Assembly (NCBI GenBank): GCA_964404445.1
Contig: CAYOJW010000001.1
Location: 186,001 to 250,000, forward strand
Source: UBA2336 sp964404445
Lineage (GTDB): Bacteria; Bacteroidota; Bacteroidia; Cytophagales; Cyclobacteriaceae
DNA length: 64,000 bases
Reading direction: 5' to 3'
A program made the position numbers and the translations under genes. Numbering within the stretch: the stretch's first letter is position 1; each line of letters starts with the position of its first letter. Of this stretch, positions 24,444 to 32,899 are shown in pieces. The notes under the pieces are model-generated. The model was not told the DNA's origin. It worked only from the letters and a program-made list of their open reading frames with translations, and ran no database searches.

Positions 24444-25556
24444 TTATTTACAATGCTTTTTAATAGCCGCTTTCGCATCGGCCGAACCCAATCCTTCTGC
24501 GGTTTTAAAATCGAGGCAGGCATCGTAATTGTTGTTCATGGCTAACTTCACCAAACCACGCTGGTAAAACGTTTCCGGGTCGGTAGGGTATAGTTCGATA
24601 GAGGCCGAGTAATCTTCAATAGCACCGGCATAATCTTCTTTTTCGGTACGGCTTAGAGCGCGGTTATCGTAGTAGGCCGGGTTTGTCGGATCCAACTCAA
24701 TGGCTTTTGTATAGTCGGCAATAGCCCCATCATGATCTTCGAGGTTGTATTTCACAACACCTCTTAAATTATAGGTTTCCGGGTCTTCGGTATCTAATTG
24801 AATGGCTTTGTTATAATCTTCTAACGCACCTTTAAAATCGGTTTTGGCGCTTTTTGCCAAGGCGCGGTTTTCATATTTCAGGGCATCTTTAGGGTCTAAC
24901 GTAATGGCCTGGTTGTAATCGGCTATGGCCTTATCGTAATTACCGGTGTTGAAGTACGCCACACCACGGTAGTTAAACAGGTTGCTGTCGGTTTTATCTA
25001 ATTCAATGGCTTTGTTATAATCATCGATGGCGCTGATGAACTCGCCCAACTCAGCTTTTACCACACCGCGATTAAAATATTTGTCGGCATCGGCAGGGCC
25101 AAGCTCAAGCGCTTTTGAAAAATCGAAATACGCACCCTCCAAATCTTCAATATCATACTTGGCAAACCCACGGTTAGTGTAAGCATCAACAAACTTCGCA
25201 TTGAATTGAATGGCCTTATCAAAATCAACAATGGCCGACTCCTGATCGCCCAACGCGGCTTTAGCCATGCCCCGGTTGTTCCAGGCTTCGGAATAGGTTG
25301 AGTCTATTTCAATAGCGTAGGTAAAATCACCGATGGCTCCATACAAATCATCCAGCCCCAGACGAGCCTCACCACTCAGGTTAAGCGCCACCTTGTTTTT
25401 GGGTGTCGCACTCAGAATTTTAGCCAGATCGGCTTTGGCTCCTTTAAAATCTTCGCTTTTGATTTTCTTGCGGATACCCTCCAGCGGGTCTTGCGCCAGC
25501 ACTGTTGTACCGGTCATCACAAAAAAGAAAATAGCAAGGCGGATGAATGCGTTCAT
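24444..25556 (-). CDS. Exported TPR-repeat protein
   Basis: 370 residues with a signal peptide (MNAFIRLAIFFFVMTGTTVLAQ). From about residue 50 to the end there are about nine 34-residue tetratricopeptide repeats with the typical YNRGxxKxxLxDxxGAIxDYxKAIELDP pattern, forming a helical scaffold for protein binding. The repeats are strongly alike, which suggests recent duplication within the gene. The lipid kinase gene starts just after its stop. Partner unknown. Confidence 0.9.
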   Translation of the reverse strand: MNAFIRLAIFFFVMTGTTVLAQDPLEGIRKKIKSEDFKGAKADLAKILSATPKNKVALNLSGEARLGLDDLYGAIGDFTYAIEIDSTYSEAWNNRGMAKAALGDQESAIVDFDKAIQFNAKFVDAYTNRGFAKYDIEDLEGAYFDFSKALELGPADADKYFNRGVVKAELGEFISAIDDYNKAIELDKTDSNLFNYRGVAYFNTGNYDKAIADYNQAITLDPKDALKYENRALAKSAKTDFKGALEDYNKAIQLDTEDPETYNLRGVVKYNLEDHDGAIADYTKAIELDPTNPAYYDNRALSRTEKEDYAGAIEDYSASIELYPTDPETFYQRGLVKLAMNNNYDACLDFKTAEGLGSADAKAAIKKHCK

Positions 25557-25763
25557 AGGATTGTTTTTTCGACAGGCTAAAGTATAAAATTATTACTGTT
25601 TGTGGATATATCCCGCTAAAACAACAGCCATCGTTGCGATTGATCAGCCAAAACCGGCACTTGCTGTAACGTTTTGTCCACTGGTAATATTCTGTTGTGG
25701 TCGTTAACCGTTTCTTGTAAAATTACACGTGTTAATCCTTACCTTGTCGAAAACAGATTTAGC

Positions 25764-26879
25764 ATGGCTTCTAAAACTTCGTTAGTGATTACTGTATGTT
25801 TTGTTTTTTCAGTTCCCGCTTTTGCGCAGGAAAAAGCGCTGGAAATGAAAATGGATTTTGAAGCGTACGATCCGCCCTCTACCCTGGTTGTTCCGGAACA
25901 TAAACTTACCAAAGCGAAGTTTCCGTTTATTGACATCCACAATCATTACGTAAACATGAACACGGCCGATTTGAGCGAACGTGTAAAGTTTATGGATGAA
26001 TTAAACATGGGTGTATTGGTAAACCTGAGCGGCCGGGGGTTCAGAAGCTCGGGCGATCACTTGGAAAAATCTTTTGAAAATATCGCCAAGCAGTACCCGA
26101 CACGGTTTATCCTGTTCACTAATGTTGATTTTGCCGACATCGATAATCCTGAATGGCAAAAGCGAATGGTAAAACAATTAGAGGAGGACGTAAAACGCGG
26201 TGCAAAAGGATTAAAGATTTATAAAAGCCTGGGACTTCACAATAAAGACAGCAAGGGAAATCGTATCGCCATTGACGATCCGCGTATCGATCCCATCTGG
26301 GCCAAGTGTGGTGAGTTGGGCATTCCGGTGTTGATTCATTCGGCCGATCCCAAACCTTTCTGGGATACTATCGATGAAAAAAACGAACGATGGCTTGAAT
26401 TAAAACTTCACCCCAGCCGCAGGTACGACAGTTCGTTTCCGAGTTTTGAACAGGTTATTGCCGAACAGCACAACGTGTTTAAGAAACATCCGAAAACAAA
26501 ATTTATTAACGCACACTTAGGCTGGTATGCCAACGATTTGAACAAACTGAGCGAACTGTTAGATAAGTTCCCGAATATGTACACCGAAATCGGAGCCGTA
26601 ATTGCCGAACTCGGTCGCCAACCTAAAGCGGGAAAAGCGTTTATGATTAAATACCAGGATCGTGTTTTATTCGGGAAAGACTCGTGGGTACCCGATGAGT
26701 ACGCCACCTACTTCCGTGTATTAGAAACCGAAGATGAGTATTTTCCATACCACAAACGCTACCATGCGTTTTGGCGCATGTATGGCATGGGACTACCCGA
26801 TGAAGTGCTGAAAAAGATTTATTATAAGAATGCGATGAAACTCATTCCGGGCATTGATCCTAAAATGTTTCCGAAGTAA
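25764..26879 (+). CDS. Exported amidohydrolase-family protein (Amidohydrolase_2)
   Basis: 371 residues from the ATG at 25764, which opens a signal peptide (MASKTSLVITVCFVFSVPAFAQ). Metal-binding His pair in FIDIHNHYVN, then RGAKGLKIYKSLGL, PVLIHSADP with the third His, INAHLGWY with the fourth and VLFGKDSWVP with the Asp. This is the TIM-barrel ACMSD-like subgroup, whose members decarboxylate or hydrolyse aromatic acids or lactones. The substrate cannot be told. It is convergent with the zinc-ribbon protein gene, with a hairpin between them. Confidence 0.88.
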   Translation: MASKTSLVITVCFVFSVPAFAQEKALEMKMDFEAYDPPSTLVVPEHKLTKAKFPFIDIHNHYVNMNTADLSERVKFMDELNMGVLVNLSGRGFRSSGDHLEKSFENIAKQYPTRFILFTNVDFADIDNPEWQKRMVKQLEEDVKRGAKGLKIYKSLGLHNKDSKGNRIAIDDPRIDPIWAKCGELGIPVLIHSADPKPFWDTIDEKNERWLELKLHPSRRYDSSFPSFEQVIAEQHNVFKKHPKTKFINAHLGWYANDLNKLSELLDKFPNMYTEIGAVIAELGRQPKAGKAFMIKYQDRVLFGKDSWVPDEYATYFRVLETEDEYFPYHKRYHAFWRMYGMGLPDEVLKKIYYKNAMKLIPGIDPKMFPK

Positions 26880-26902
26880 TCAGGTATTTGGCCTTTAAAC
26901 TT

Positions 26903-26935
26903 AGGTGTTCTATACGTTCAAGGTGTAGAACACCT
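26903..26935. terminator. Bidirectional hairpin between convergent genes (AGGTGT...ACACCTGCTAT family)
   Basis: AGGTGTTCTA (26903-26912) pairs with TAGAACACCT (26926-26935), loop of 13 bases, followed by GCTATATAAC. It lies in the 57-base gap between converging genes. The ending ACACCTGCTAT also follows the palindrome at 39649-39681. Confidence 0.6.
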
Positions 26936-26936
26936 G

Positions 26937-27293
26937 CTATATAACAAACTTGTGCTGGCATTTTTTACATTGAACCAACGTTGTGCCCGCGTAGAAAATT
27001 TTTTGCCACCAGTTGCGCTTTTCGATTTCTACAAATCCTAGTGTTTGGCATTGAGGGCATTTTCGACTGTTCACAAATACTTTCGCCCGATGGCGATTCG
27101 CCACTAACTTCGCTGTCTGGTAATCGCGTTTTCTGACTTTTATTAAATAATAATAGCTATGGTATCTTGTACTTGGGCCGTGCCCGCTAACAACATACGG
27201 TATTTTTTGTGCATTGAATATGCCGGTAACCGTATCGCGTTCCGACACTGTAAGGTACTCCATTACCGTAATCAAATCCCGGTCATCAGCCAT
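26937..27293 (-). CDS. Small protein with DUF2007-like domain and C-terminal zinc ribbon
   Basis: 118 residues. Residues 1-70 (VMEYLTVSERDTVTGIFNAQ, IPYVVSGHGPSTRYHSYYYL, IKVRKRDYQTAKL) resemble DUF2007, a small ferredoxin-like domain. The tail has a treble of two Cys pairs, CPQC at about 79-82 and CKKC near 110-113, which would bind one zinc. Function unknown; likely cytoplasmic. It is followed closely downstream on the same strand by no gene; upstream lies the DUF barrel lipoprotein gene. Confidence 0.7.
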   Translation of the reverse strand: MADDRDLITVMEYLTVSERDTVTGIFNAQKIPYVVSGHGPSTRYHSYYYLIKVRKRDYQTAKLVANRHRAKVFVNSRKCPQCQTLGFVEIEKRNWWQKIFYAGTTLVQCKKCQHKFVI

Positions 27294-27308
27294 TTGTAAC
27301 GCTGTTAA

Positions 27309-28004
27309 TTAATCCGCATCGCGCAACGCGCCAAACCGCAGTCCTAACCCTACACCTAAGGTTACAGGCTCGTGATCAAAATAGGTTTCGCGTTGCGGAA
27401 AGCTTATCCCTCCCTGAAACGTCATAAACATATTGCTATTACCGAAATTTACACGCCCCATAAAACCCGGCTCAATAAATAGCACCGGGTCTTGCCGGTC
27501 GGTTACCACGGTAATGCCATTGTTAAATGAAGTAAAATCCACAAACGAAAACCGCAGCATGGCTGCCCAGTTAAAAATGCGGTGTTTATTCATACCAATT
27601 GCCGGTTGAATATAAAACCGTTGGTATTTACCCGTTGCCAGTGCTTCACGGAATACGTTGTTATTGTCGTACGATTTGCCCTCGCCCCTGCCGTACCCCG
27701 CATAAACCTCGTAACAAAAACGGCCTGAGTTTTCAAAATAACCAATGCCGCCTTCAAAAAATTTATGGTAGAGGTAATCATCATCGTCATCATCAACCGT
27801 AGTATTGTTCACATACGAAAACGCCCCGGTTAAACCAATGTGGTTGGTAACGGCCACACCGGCCTGGGCTTCAAAACTGCGGCCAACCGACCCCGATAAC
27901 TGTACTTCGCCCGCCTGGGTAAAAACCGGTGCGGTGCGTAAATTCGGTACATATACGGGCGAGCACGAGGTCGCGATTAACAGTATAAAAAGAAATTTTT
28001 TCAT
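27309..28004 (-). CDS. Outer-membrane beta-barrel-like lipoprotein
   Basis: 231 residues from the ATG at 28004 (MKKFLFILLIATSCSPVYVP); the longer frame from 28076 is unsupported. The signal ends in ATSC, a lipobox. The rest alternates short beta strands (AGVAVTNHIGLTGAFSYV, FGGIGYFENSG-like turns, GYGRGEGKSY, YIQPAIGMNKH, LFIEPGFMGRVN) and ends GLRFGALRD, typical of a small barrel of 10-14 strands. Function unknown. It is divergent from the nitroreductase gene with an inverted repeat in between. Confidence 0.75.
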   Translation of the reverse strand: MKKFLFILLIATSCSPVYVPNLRTAPVFTQAGEVQLSGSVGRSFEAQAGVAVTNHIGLTGAFSYVNNTTVDDDDDDYLYHKFFEGGIGYFENSGRFCYEVYAGYGRGEGKSYDNNNVFREALATGKYQRFYIQPAIGMNKHRIFNWAAMLRFSFVDFTSFNNGITVVTDRQDPVLFIEPGFMGRVNFGNSNMFMTFQGGISFPQRETYFDHEPVTLGVGLGLRFGALRDAD

Positions 28005-28057
28005 AGCGTTTGTGTTTTTTATCGTACAGACGGAACGTTGCAAATTATCTTCTTGTT

Positions 28058-28093
28058 CAAGCAATGGTCGTTCCAAAAAAATTCCATTGCTTG
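28058..28093. repeat. 10-bp inverted repeat between divergent genes
   Basis: CAAGCAATGG (28058-28067) is exactly complementary to CCATTGCTTG (28084-28093), spacer of 16 bases. It lies 27 bases before the nitroreductase start and about 54 bases from the divergent lipoprotein start, a place where a shared operator could be. Confidence 0.6.
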
Positions 28094-28119
28094 CGTAAAG
28101 TTACTAAAACCATATTACT

Positions 28120-28704
28120 GTGACTCCTCAAGACGTTAATCATCTCCTTCAAAACCGCAGATCCATATTTCCGCGCGATTATACAGGCAAAACCGTGGAC
28201 GATGCCATTATCCATCAAATGTTAGCCAACGCCAACTGGGCGCCTACGCACAAGTTTACCGAGCCGTGGCGTTTTATTGTTTATACAGGCGAAGGCTTAA
28301 AAAAACTTGGCCAATTGCAAGCCTCTGTTTACGAAGCAAAAACAAAAGCCAACGGGACTTTCGATGAAACCAAGTACAACAACCTGTTAAACAAACCGCT
28401 CGAATCATCACACATTATTGCGGTATATATGAAACGTGATGTAAACAAAGGCATACCGGAAGTTGAAGAAATCGGTTCGGTGTTTTGTGCATTACAAAAT
28501 ATGCACCTTACCGCAACAGCATACGGAGTTGGTGCTTATTTAAGCACTGGCGGCATTACATTTTACAAAGAAGCCAACGAAGCCTTCGGGCTTGCAGCCG
28601 AAGATAAACTGTTAGGTTTTTTTCATATCGGTATGCCGAAAGAAAAGATATATGTAAGCAGGCGTAACCCTGTTGAAGACAAAGTTGTTTGGGTAAATGG
28701 GTAA
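28120..28704 (+). CDS. Nitroreductase-family flavoprotein
   Basis: 194 residues with a GTG start, FMN-dependent NAD(P)H oxidoreductase. The N-terminus TPQDVNHLLQNRRSIFPRDY and the FMN-binding motif NWAPTHKFTEPWRF are typical, as are ALQNMHLTATAYGVGAYLST and the glycine-rich AEDKLLGFFHIGMPKE. The family reduces nitro groups, quinones or other electron acceptors. It overlaps the TfoX-like gene by eight bases at its 3' end. Confidence 0.88.
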   Translation: MTPQDVNHLLQNRRSIFPRDYTGKTVDDAIIHQMLANANWAPTHKFTEPWRFIVYTGEGLKKLGQLQASVYEAKTKANGTFDETKYNNLLNKPLESSHIIAVYMKRDVNKGIPEVEEIGSVFCALQNMHLTATAYGVGAYLSTGGITFYKEANEAFGLAAEDKLLGFFHIGMPKEKIYVSRRNPVEDKVVWVNG

Positions 28705-29077
28705 AAAGAAAACGATCATACCCTTTCAATTCGTGTTAGATGCGCTGGACTCACTCAACCCGCGCATTAACCCCATGTTTGGATGTTTCGGTGTTTACAT
28801 TGGCGAAAAAATAGTGCTTTCGTTGCGCAGGAAAGAAAACCACACCAGCGACAACGGCATCTGGATTTCCACAAAAGCGGTGCATCACGAAAGCCTGCGT
28901 AAGATTTTTCCTTCCATGCGCTCCATTGCCGTATTGGGTAATGGCGAAACCAACTGGCAGATTATCCCCGAAGAAGCCGATGATTTTGAAGAGGCTGCTT
29001 TTAAACTCTGCATGCTCATTACCAAAGGTGATGAACGCATTGGCAACATCCCCAAACCTAAAAAGAAAAAAAACTAA
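28697..29077 (+). CDS. Protein with a TfoX N-terminal-like domain
   Basis: 126 residues, cytoplasmic. The stretch NPMFGCFGVYIGEKIVLSLR matches the TfoX_N pattern (MFGGxGxYxDGxxFALI), and TNWQIIPEEADDFEEAAF matches the C-terminal half of that fold. The last residues are a lysine-rich tail. TfoX in Gammaproteobacteria regulates competence, but free-standing TfoX_N-like proteins in Bacteroidota have no known role. The start overlaps the nitroreductase stop by eight bases, so it is translated from the same message. It converges on the following lipoprotein gene with a four-base overlap. Confidence 0.65.
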   Translation: MGKKKTIIPFQFVLDALDSLNPRINPMFGCFGVYIGEKIVLSLRRKENHTSDNGIWISTKAVHHESLRKIFPSMRSIAVLGNGETNWQIIPEEADDFEEAAFKLCMLITKGDERIGNIPKPKKKKN

Positions 29078-29784
29078 TCGGCCTGGTTGAACAGCACATC
29101 AATTTGTGTGTAGTACAACGTAGTTTTTCCGGGTACGGCAGTATCGGTGCCAACCAGCAACCACAATGCCCCCGTGGCATCGGTAGTGGCCATTACACTA
29201 TGACCCGAATTGTTATAACGTGAAATGAGTGTGTAGTTAACGGTACTCGAAGCAACGGCTATGTTACCCATCACAACCATTTCGGTTCCGTCAACCGCAG
29301 GCTCACCTTTGTTTACATTCAGTTGATATACGCCATCGGTCAAAATGGCTTCCGGTTCATCAGTCGTTGCACCTGCCTTTAGGTATGTATGTTCGGCTTG
29401 CGTAGGCTCAGCCCCTACCGTACGCGAAGGCAGGTTAGATGCCAGCCTGATATTATACAACACCTGGTACATTGTGTTGGGTTGAAGACCTTCTACCTTA
29501 CGTTTTATAAACATGAACAAGCTGCCGTGCAAACTGTTGCCCGATAACCGAAACGCTTTGCGCGTGGAGTCGGCATTGATGTTATACGGTAATGTGTCGT
29601 GTTCAGCGTGCAGATGATACCCGGTGCTGTCGGAAGGATATTCCGAGAAACCGCCCGTCCAGCCCTGATTTGATTGTATAAACGGAAACGAAATAGAATA
29701 CACACGTATATCCTGTTCGGCCGAACAACCCGCCAGCATAAACCCTGTCAAAAGAACCGATCCAAAAAAAATATTCCGTTTCAT
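29074..29784 (-). CDS. Exported lipoprotein of unknown function
   Basis: 236 residues from the ATG at 29784 (MKRNIFFGSVLLTGFMLAGC), lipobox LAGC. The longer frame from 29847 lacks a signal at its start. The mature part has an extended beta pattern (SFPFIQSNQGWTGGFSEYPS, YQVLYNIRLASNLPSRTVG, QLNVNKGEPAVDGTEMVV). I do not recognise a family. The gene converges on the TfoX-like gene. About 90 bases upstream of its start begins the GxxExxY unit. Confidence 0.75.
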   Translation of the reverse strand: MKRNIFFGSVLLTGFMLAGCSAEQDIRVYSISFPFIQSNQGWTGGFSEYPSDSTGYHLHAEHDTLPYNINADSTRKAFRLSGNSLHGSLFMFIKRKVEGLQPNTMYQVLYNIRLASNLPSRTVGAEPTQAEHTYLKAGATTDEPEAILTDGVYQLNVNKGEPAVDGTEMVVMGNIAVASSTVNYTLISRYNNSGHSVMATTDATGALWLLVGTDTAVPGKTTLYYTQIDVLFNQAD

Positions 29785-29870
29785 CGTATTAACCTCCTTG
29801 CAGATGCCTTTATCTGTTCGACACCGTTCTGCAATTATTGGTTGCAAAAGTAATGCCTTGTTTATTTTTT

Positions 29871-30390
29871 ATGAGTATCCGTTTCAACTCCTAATTCGAT
29901 TGTCATATTATTTAACCACATAGATACATAGGTTTTTATTCAGGTAATAAATTGAAATATTCATTGACAAATGTTTTTTGCCCTTCCTTAAAAATATTTG
30001 AACAATTAAAATTGATGAGGATTCCCTTAGGGCATTGCAATAGCTTCATATAGGTTAGAAGCTGCGCTTCAAACACCGATGTCATTTCCTGTACCGATTT
30101 CAACTCTACAACAATACATTGTTCAATAAATAAATCACACCTAAAATCTATATTTAGTGACTTCCCCTTGTACACAACTGGAACTTTTAACTCTGTTTGA
30201 AAATTTATTTTCCTATGTAACAACTCCTCCTTCAGGCATTGGTGATAGACACTTTCCAGCAATCCCCTGCCCATTGCCTTATGAACTTCAATGACTCCTC
30301 CAATAATTTCATAGGTTAGTTCATTTAAATATTTTTTTGTCAGCATAACCTATGTGCCTATGTGGTTTAGGATTAAAAACCGATACTCAT
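29871..30390. mobile_element. Putative 520-bp unit: GxxExxY gene with inverted repeat ends
   Basis: Inner inverted repeats at 29914-29934 and 30347-30367 agree at 19 of 21 bases; only the two central bases differ (AT against GC). The outer flank is also inverted: ATGAGTATC at 29871-29879 against GATACTCAT at 30382-30390, with similar but gapped sequence between. The gene fills the unit almost exactly: the left repeat ends at the stop codon and the right repeat begins at the start codon. I call this a candidate unit, not a proven mobile element; no target duplication is clear. Confidence 0.6.
29936..30346 (-). CDS. GxxExxY-family protein, PDDEXK nuclease-like
   Basis: 136 residues. Residues 26-34 read GRGLLESVY, containing the G28-x-x-E31-x-x-Y34 motif that names the family. 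Asp71 in NIDFRCDLFIE and Glu81-x-Lys83 in VVELKSV fit a PDDEXK active site, the fold of many nucleases. Family function is unproven. The gene is placed exactly between inverted repeats, and the upstream repeat comes right before its ATG, so it probably reads through from outside or starts inside the repeat. A or T rich, with bias unlike the neighbours. Confidence 0.85.
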   Translation of the reverse strand: MLTKKYLNELTYEIIGGVIEVHKAMGRGLLESVYHQCLKEELLHRKINFQTELKVPVVYKGKSLNIDFRCDLFIEQCIVVELKSVQEMTSVFEAQLLTYMKLLQCPKGILINFNCSNIFKEGQKTFVNEYFNLLPE

Positions 30391-30391
30391 A

Positions 30392-30862
30392 TTATTTTTT
30401 ATGCATGGACAGAACAAGTTGTTTACGCGACATCCAAACGTTCCAGGTGCCGGTTATTTCAATGGAACTATCAGCCCGCGTATTCACCACCGGATTAGTA
30501 TAAAGCACCGAATCAGTTCCGATAAACTGTACATTGTCCTGCATATTCCCGTCCGATAACAAGCTGTTCAAATACGCATCAATTAATTGCTGTTCGATTT
30601 CAAGCCCCTGCGCACCGGGCACAAGCCAGTTAATTTTTACAGCTTGCTGTTGGGCTACCGGGGCAATTTGTACCGGATCATTTTTTAATGTGGCTACTAC
30701 CACACGGCCTTTTTCAAATGCCGCTTCCATGAGTTCGGCTTCCGTTACCTTTACAATCGCCTGCCGTTCGCGGGCTTCGCGCATCTGCTGGCGTTGTTCG
30801 TCCGTAACCTTTCCGCCACAAGCGGCCAACATCAATACAGGAACAATCATTAATTTCTTCAT
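30392..30862 (-). CDS. Lipoprotein of unknown function
   Basis: 156 residues beginning MKKLMIVPVLMLAACGGK, lipobox LAAC. An Arg/Glu-rich helix (QQMREARERQAIVKVTEAEL) follows, then a short beta part. Function unknown; the family appears to be an uncharacterised Bacteroidota lipoprotein. It is divergent from prfA and its stop lies two bases after the outer end of the GxxExxY unit. Confidence 0.7.
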   Translation of the reverse strand: MKKLMIVPVLMLAACGGKVTDEQRQQMREARERQAIVKVTEAELMEAAFEKGRVVVATLKNDPVQIAPVAQQQAVKINWLVPGAQGLEIEQQLIDAYLNSLLSDGNMQDNVQFIGTDSVLYTNPVVNTRADSSIEITGTWNVWMSRKQLVLSMHKK

Positions 30863-31013
30863 ACCGTAAAAGTAGTGTTCATTACCTGAAATCTATCCAT
30901 CCGGCACGGCAAATGGACTGCCTTTTTTGCAACAAAACCGCTTGTTTGCAAATCCACAAATCCCGATAAAATACTGATGAATACTGATTAAATTCGCACC
31001 CGATTTGCCGTAT

Positions 31014-32087
31014 ATGATCCAGAAATTAGAAGAAATAAAGCTCCGGTTTGAAGAAGTGGGCCAATTGATTGTACAGCCTGAAATTATCCAGGACCTCAAA
31101 AAATACATGCAACTGAACAAGGAGTACAAAGACCTCGAAAAAATTGTCGTAAAATATACCCAGTACACCGATGCCCTCAACCATCAGCAACAGGCCAAAG
31201 AACTGTTGGAAAAAGAAAAAGATGCCGACCTCCGCGAATTAGCCAAGGAGGAATTGGTTGAGCTTGAAACAAAAATTGAATCGCTTGATGCCGATCTGAA
31301 AGAAATGCTGATACCGAAAGACCCGAACGATGACAAGAATGTTATTCTTGAAATACGGGGCGGAACCGGAGGCGATGAAGCCGCACTTTTTGCAGGCGAT
31401 TTGTTCAGAATGTATCAACGCTTTTGCGACAGGCGCGGGCTTAAACTCACCGTGTTGGATTCAACCGAAGGAACAGCCGGAGGCTTTAAAGAAGTTATCA
31501 GCAGCGTAAGCGGTGAGGGCGCTTATGCCTTGTTTAAATTCGAATCGGGCGTACACCGCGTGCAGCGTGTGCCCGATACCGAAACCCAGGGGCGCGTACA
31601 CACCTCGGCCGCATCGGTAGCCGTGCTGCCCGAAGTCGAAGATGTGAACATTGAAATAAACCCGGCCGATATTGAAGTACAAACAGCGCGATCGAGCGGG
31701 GCGGGCGGACAAAACGTAAACAAGGTTGAAACCAAAGTACAGCTTACGCACAAGCCTACGGGTATTGTGATCACCTGCCAGGTAGAGCGTTCGCAACATG
31801 GCAACCGCGAGCGCGCTATGAAAATGCTCATCGCCAAGCTGTACGAAATAGAAACAGAGAAACAGAATTCTGAAATCAGTTCGGCTCGTAAATCGATGGT
31901 GCAAAGGGGCGACCGTTCAGAGAAAATCAGAACATACAACTATCCGCAAAGCCGCGTAACCGATCACCGCATTGGTTATACACAACACAATTTGCCTGCT
32001 GTAATGAATGGCGAAATTGACGGGTTTATCGAGCAACTGCGCATTGCCGAAAGTGCCGAAAAAATGGCTGAGGGAGCGTCTATTTAA
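31014..32087 (+). CDS. prfA: Peptide chain release factor 1
   Basis: 357 residues from the ATG at 31014 (MIQKLEEIKLRFEEVGQLI); a TTG at 31005 opens the same frame. Releases finished proteins at UAA and UAG. The N-terminal coiled domain is followed by the GGQ loop in SSGAGGQNVNKVETKVQLTH (glutamine methylated in most bacteria), codon-recognition region and the C-terminal DHRIGYTQHNLP. Length and order fit RF1. Single gene; the neighbours on both sides point elsewhere. Confidence 0.97.
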   Translation: MIQKLEEIKLRFEEVGQLIVQPEIIQDLKKYMQLNKEYKDLEKIVVKYTQYTDALNHQQQAKELLEKEKDADLRELAKEELVELETKIESLDADLKEMLIPKDPNDDKNVILEIRGGTGGDEAALFAGDLFRMYQRFCDRRGLKLTVLDSTEGTAGGFKEVISSVSGEGAYALFKFESGVHRVQRVPDTETQGRVHTSAASVAVLPEVEDVNIEINPADIEVQTARSSGAGGQNVNKVETKVQLTHKPTGIVITCQVERSQHGNRERAMKMLIAKLYEIETEKQNSEISSARKSMVQRGDRSEKIRTYNYPQSRVTDHRIGYTQHNLPAVMNGEIDGFIEQLRIAESAEKMAEGASI

Positions 32088-32143
32088 AAGCAGCCAAAAT
32101 CTTTAGTGCCCAAACGTATCACCTGCCAAACGAAATTTATTCG

Positions 32144-32151
32144 TATTTTTG
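32144..32151 (+). promoter_or_regulatory. Likely -7 box of the PIN toxin-antitoxin operon
   Basis: TATTTTTG matches TAnnTTTG and lies 21 bases before the ATG at 32173, giving a leader of about 15 bases. There is no clear TTG at the expected upstream distance. Confidence 0.45.
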
Positions 32152-32172
32152 GTTTCATTAAAACGGTCTGTT

Positions 32173-32403
32173 ATGGAACGTATCATATTAGAGGTGAACG
32201 ACAGTACAGCCAAAAAATGGCGTACGGCTTCTTTTCAACTTCGCTCGCAACTGAATAAGTTTATCAGCAAACAGTTAGATGAAATTCTGGATAAAAGCGA
32301 TCCCGAAGACACCGTTCGTTTTTTTAACGAACTACGGGCAGAAATGAAAGAAAAAGGTTTGACCCAGCAAACGTTAGACGAGATACTGCGGGATGAGCAG
32401 TAA
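32173..32403 (+). CDS. Antitoxin of a PIN-toxin pair
   Basis: 76 residues from the ATG at 32173 (MERIILEVNDSTAKKWRTAS). The first strand plus two helices resemble a ribbon-helix-helix DNA-binding unit (ILEVNDSTAKKW, SFQLRSQLNKFISKQLDEI), followed by a charged tail (FFNELRAEMKEKGLTQQTLD) that would bind the toxin. It overlaps the toxin gene by 11 bases. The longer frame from 32149 would overlap the -7 box region. Confidence 0.8.
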   Translation: MERIILEVNDSTAKKWRTASFQLRSQLNKFISKQLDEILDKSDPEDTVRFFNELRAEMKEKGLTQQTLDEILRDEQ

Positions 32404-32803
32404 GGTGTTTGTTATGGACACGAATGCACTCGTCAGCGCCTCGCTAATTGTTGGCTCTGTAAATGATGAGGCGTTAAACAAGGTATTGCGCTCGGGGGTT
32501 TTAGCTTTCTCTGAAGCTACTTTTTTAGAGTTCACTGAAGTGTTGTACCGGCCTAAGTTTGATAAATACCTGTCTAACGAAAGACGTTCACAAATTATCC
32601 TGAAGATAGAACAAAACGCCAAACAGTTTATCCCAACTGAAATCATCCGTGCCTCCAGTGATCCTGACGATAATATGTTTTTGGAGTTAGCCGTAGCGGC
32701 AAAAGCGGCTTGTATCATCAGTGGTGACCCGCATTTACTTGTACTTCATCCCTTCCGTAGCATTCCCATACTAAACGCGGCCGACTTCATCCATCGATCT
32801 TAA
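32393..32803 (+). CDS. PIN-domain toxin (COG1569-type)
   Basis: 136 residues. The PIN ribonuclease fold carries acidic residues at Asp9 (VFVMDTNALVSA), Glu in TFLEFTEVLYRPKF and Asp near ASSDPDDNMFLELAVAAKA, with ISGDPHLL. This is the arrangement of the family annotated 'putative toxin-antitoxin system toxin component, PIN family'. It is intact, in contrast to the frameshifted VapC at 15.4 kb. Confidence 0.88.
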   Translation: MSSKVFVMDTNALVSASLIVGSVNDEALNKVLRSGVLAFSEATFLEFTEVLYRPKFDKYLSNERRSQIILKIEQNAKQFIPTEIIRASSDPDDNMFLELAVAAKAACIISGDPHLLVLHPFRSIPILNAADFIHRS

Positions 32804-32899
32804 ATTAGCCGACCGCACAGAGCCTCTTAAAACAAAACCCGGCTTTTGTTTAAAAAATATCCGTACCTTCACTTCACGATAAAAAAAACAAAACACGCT

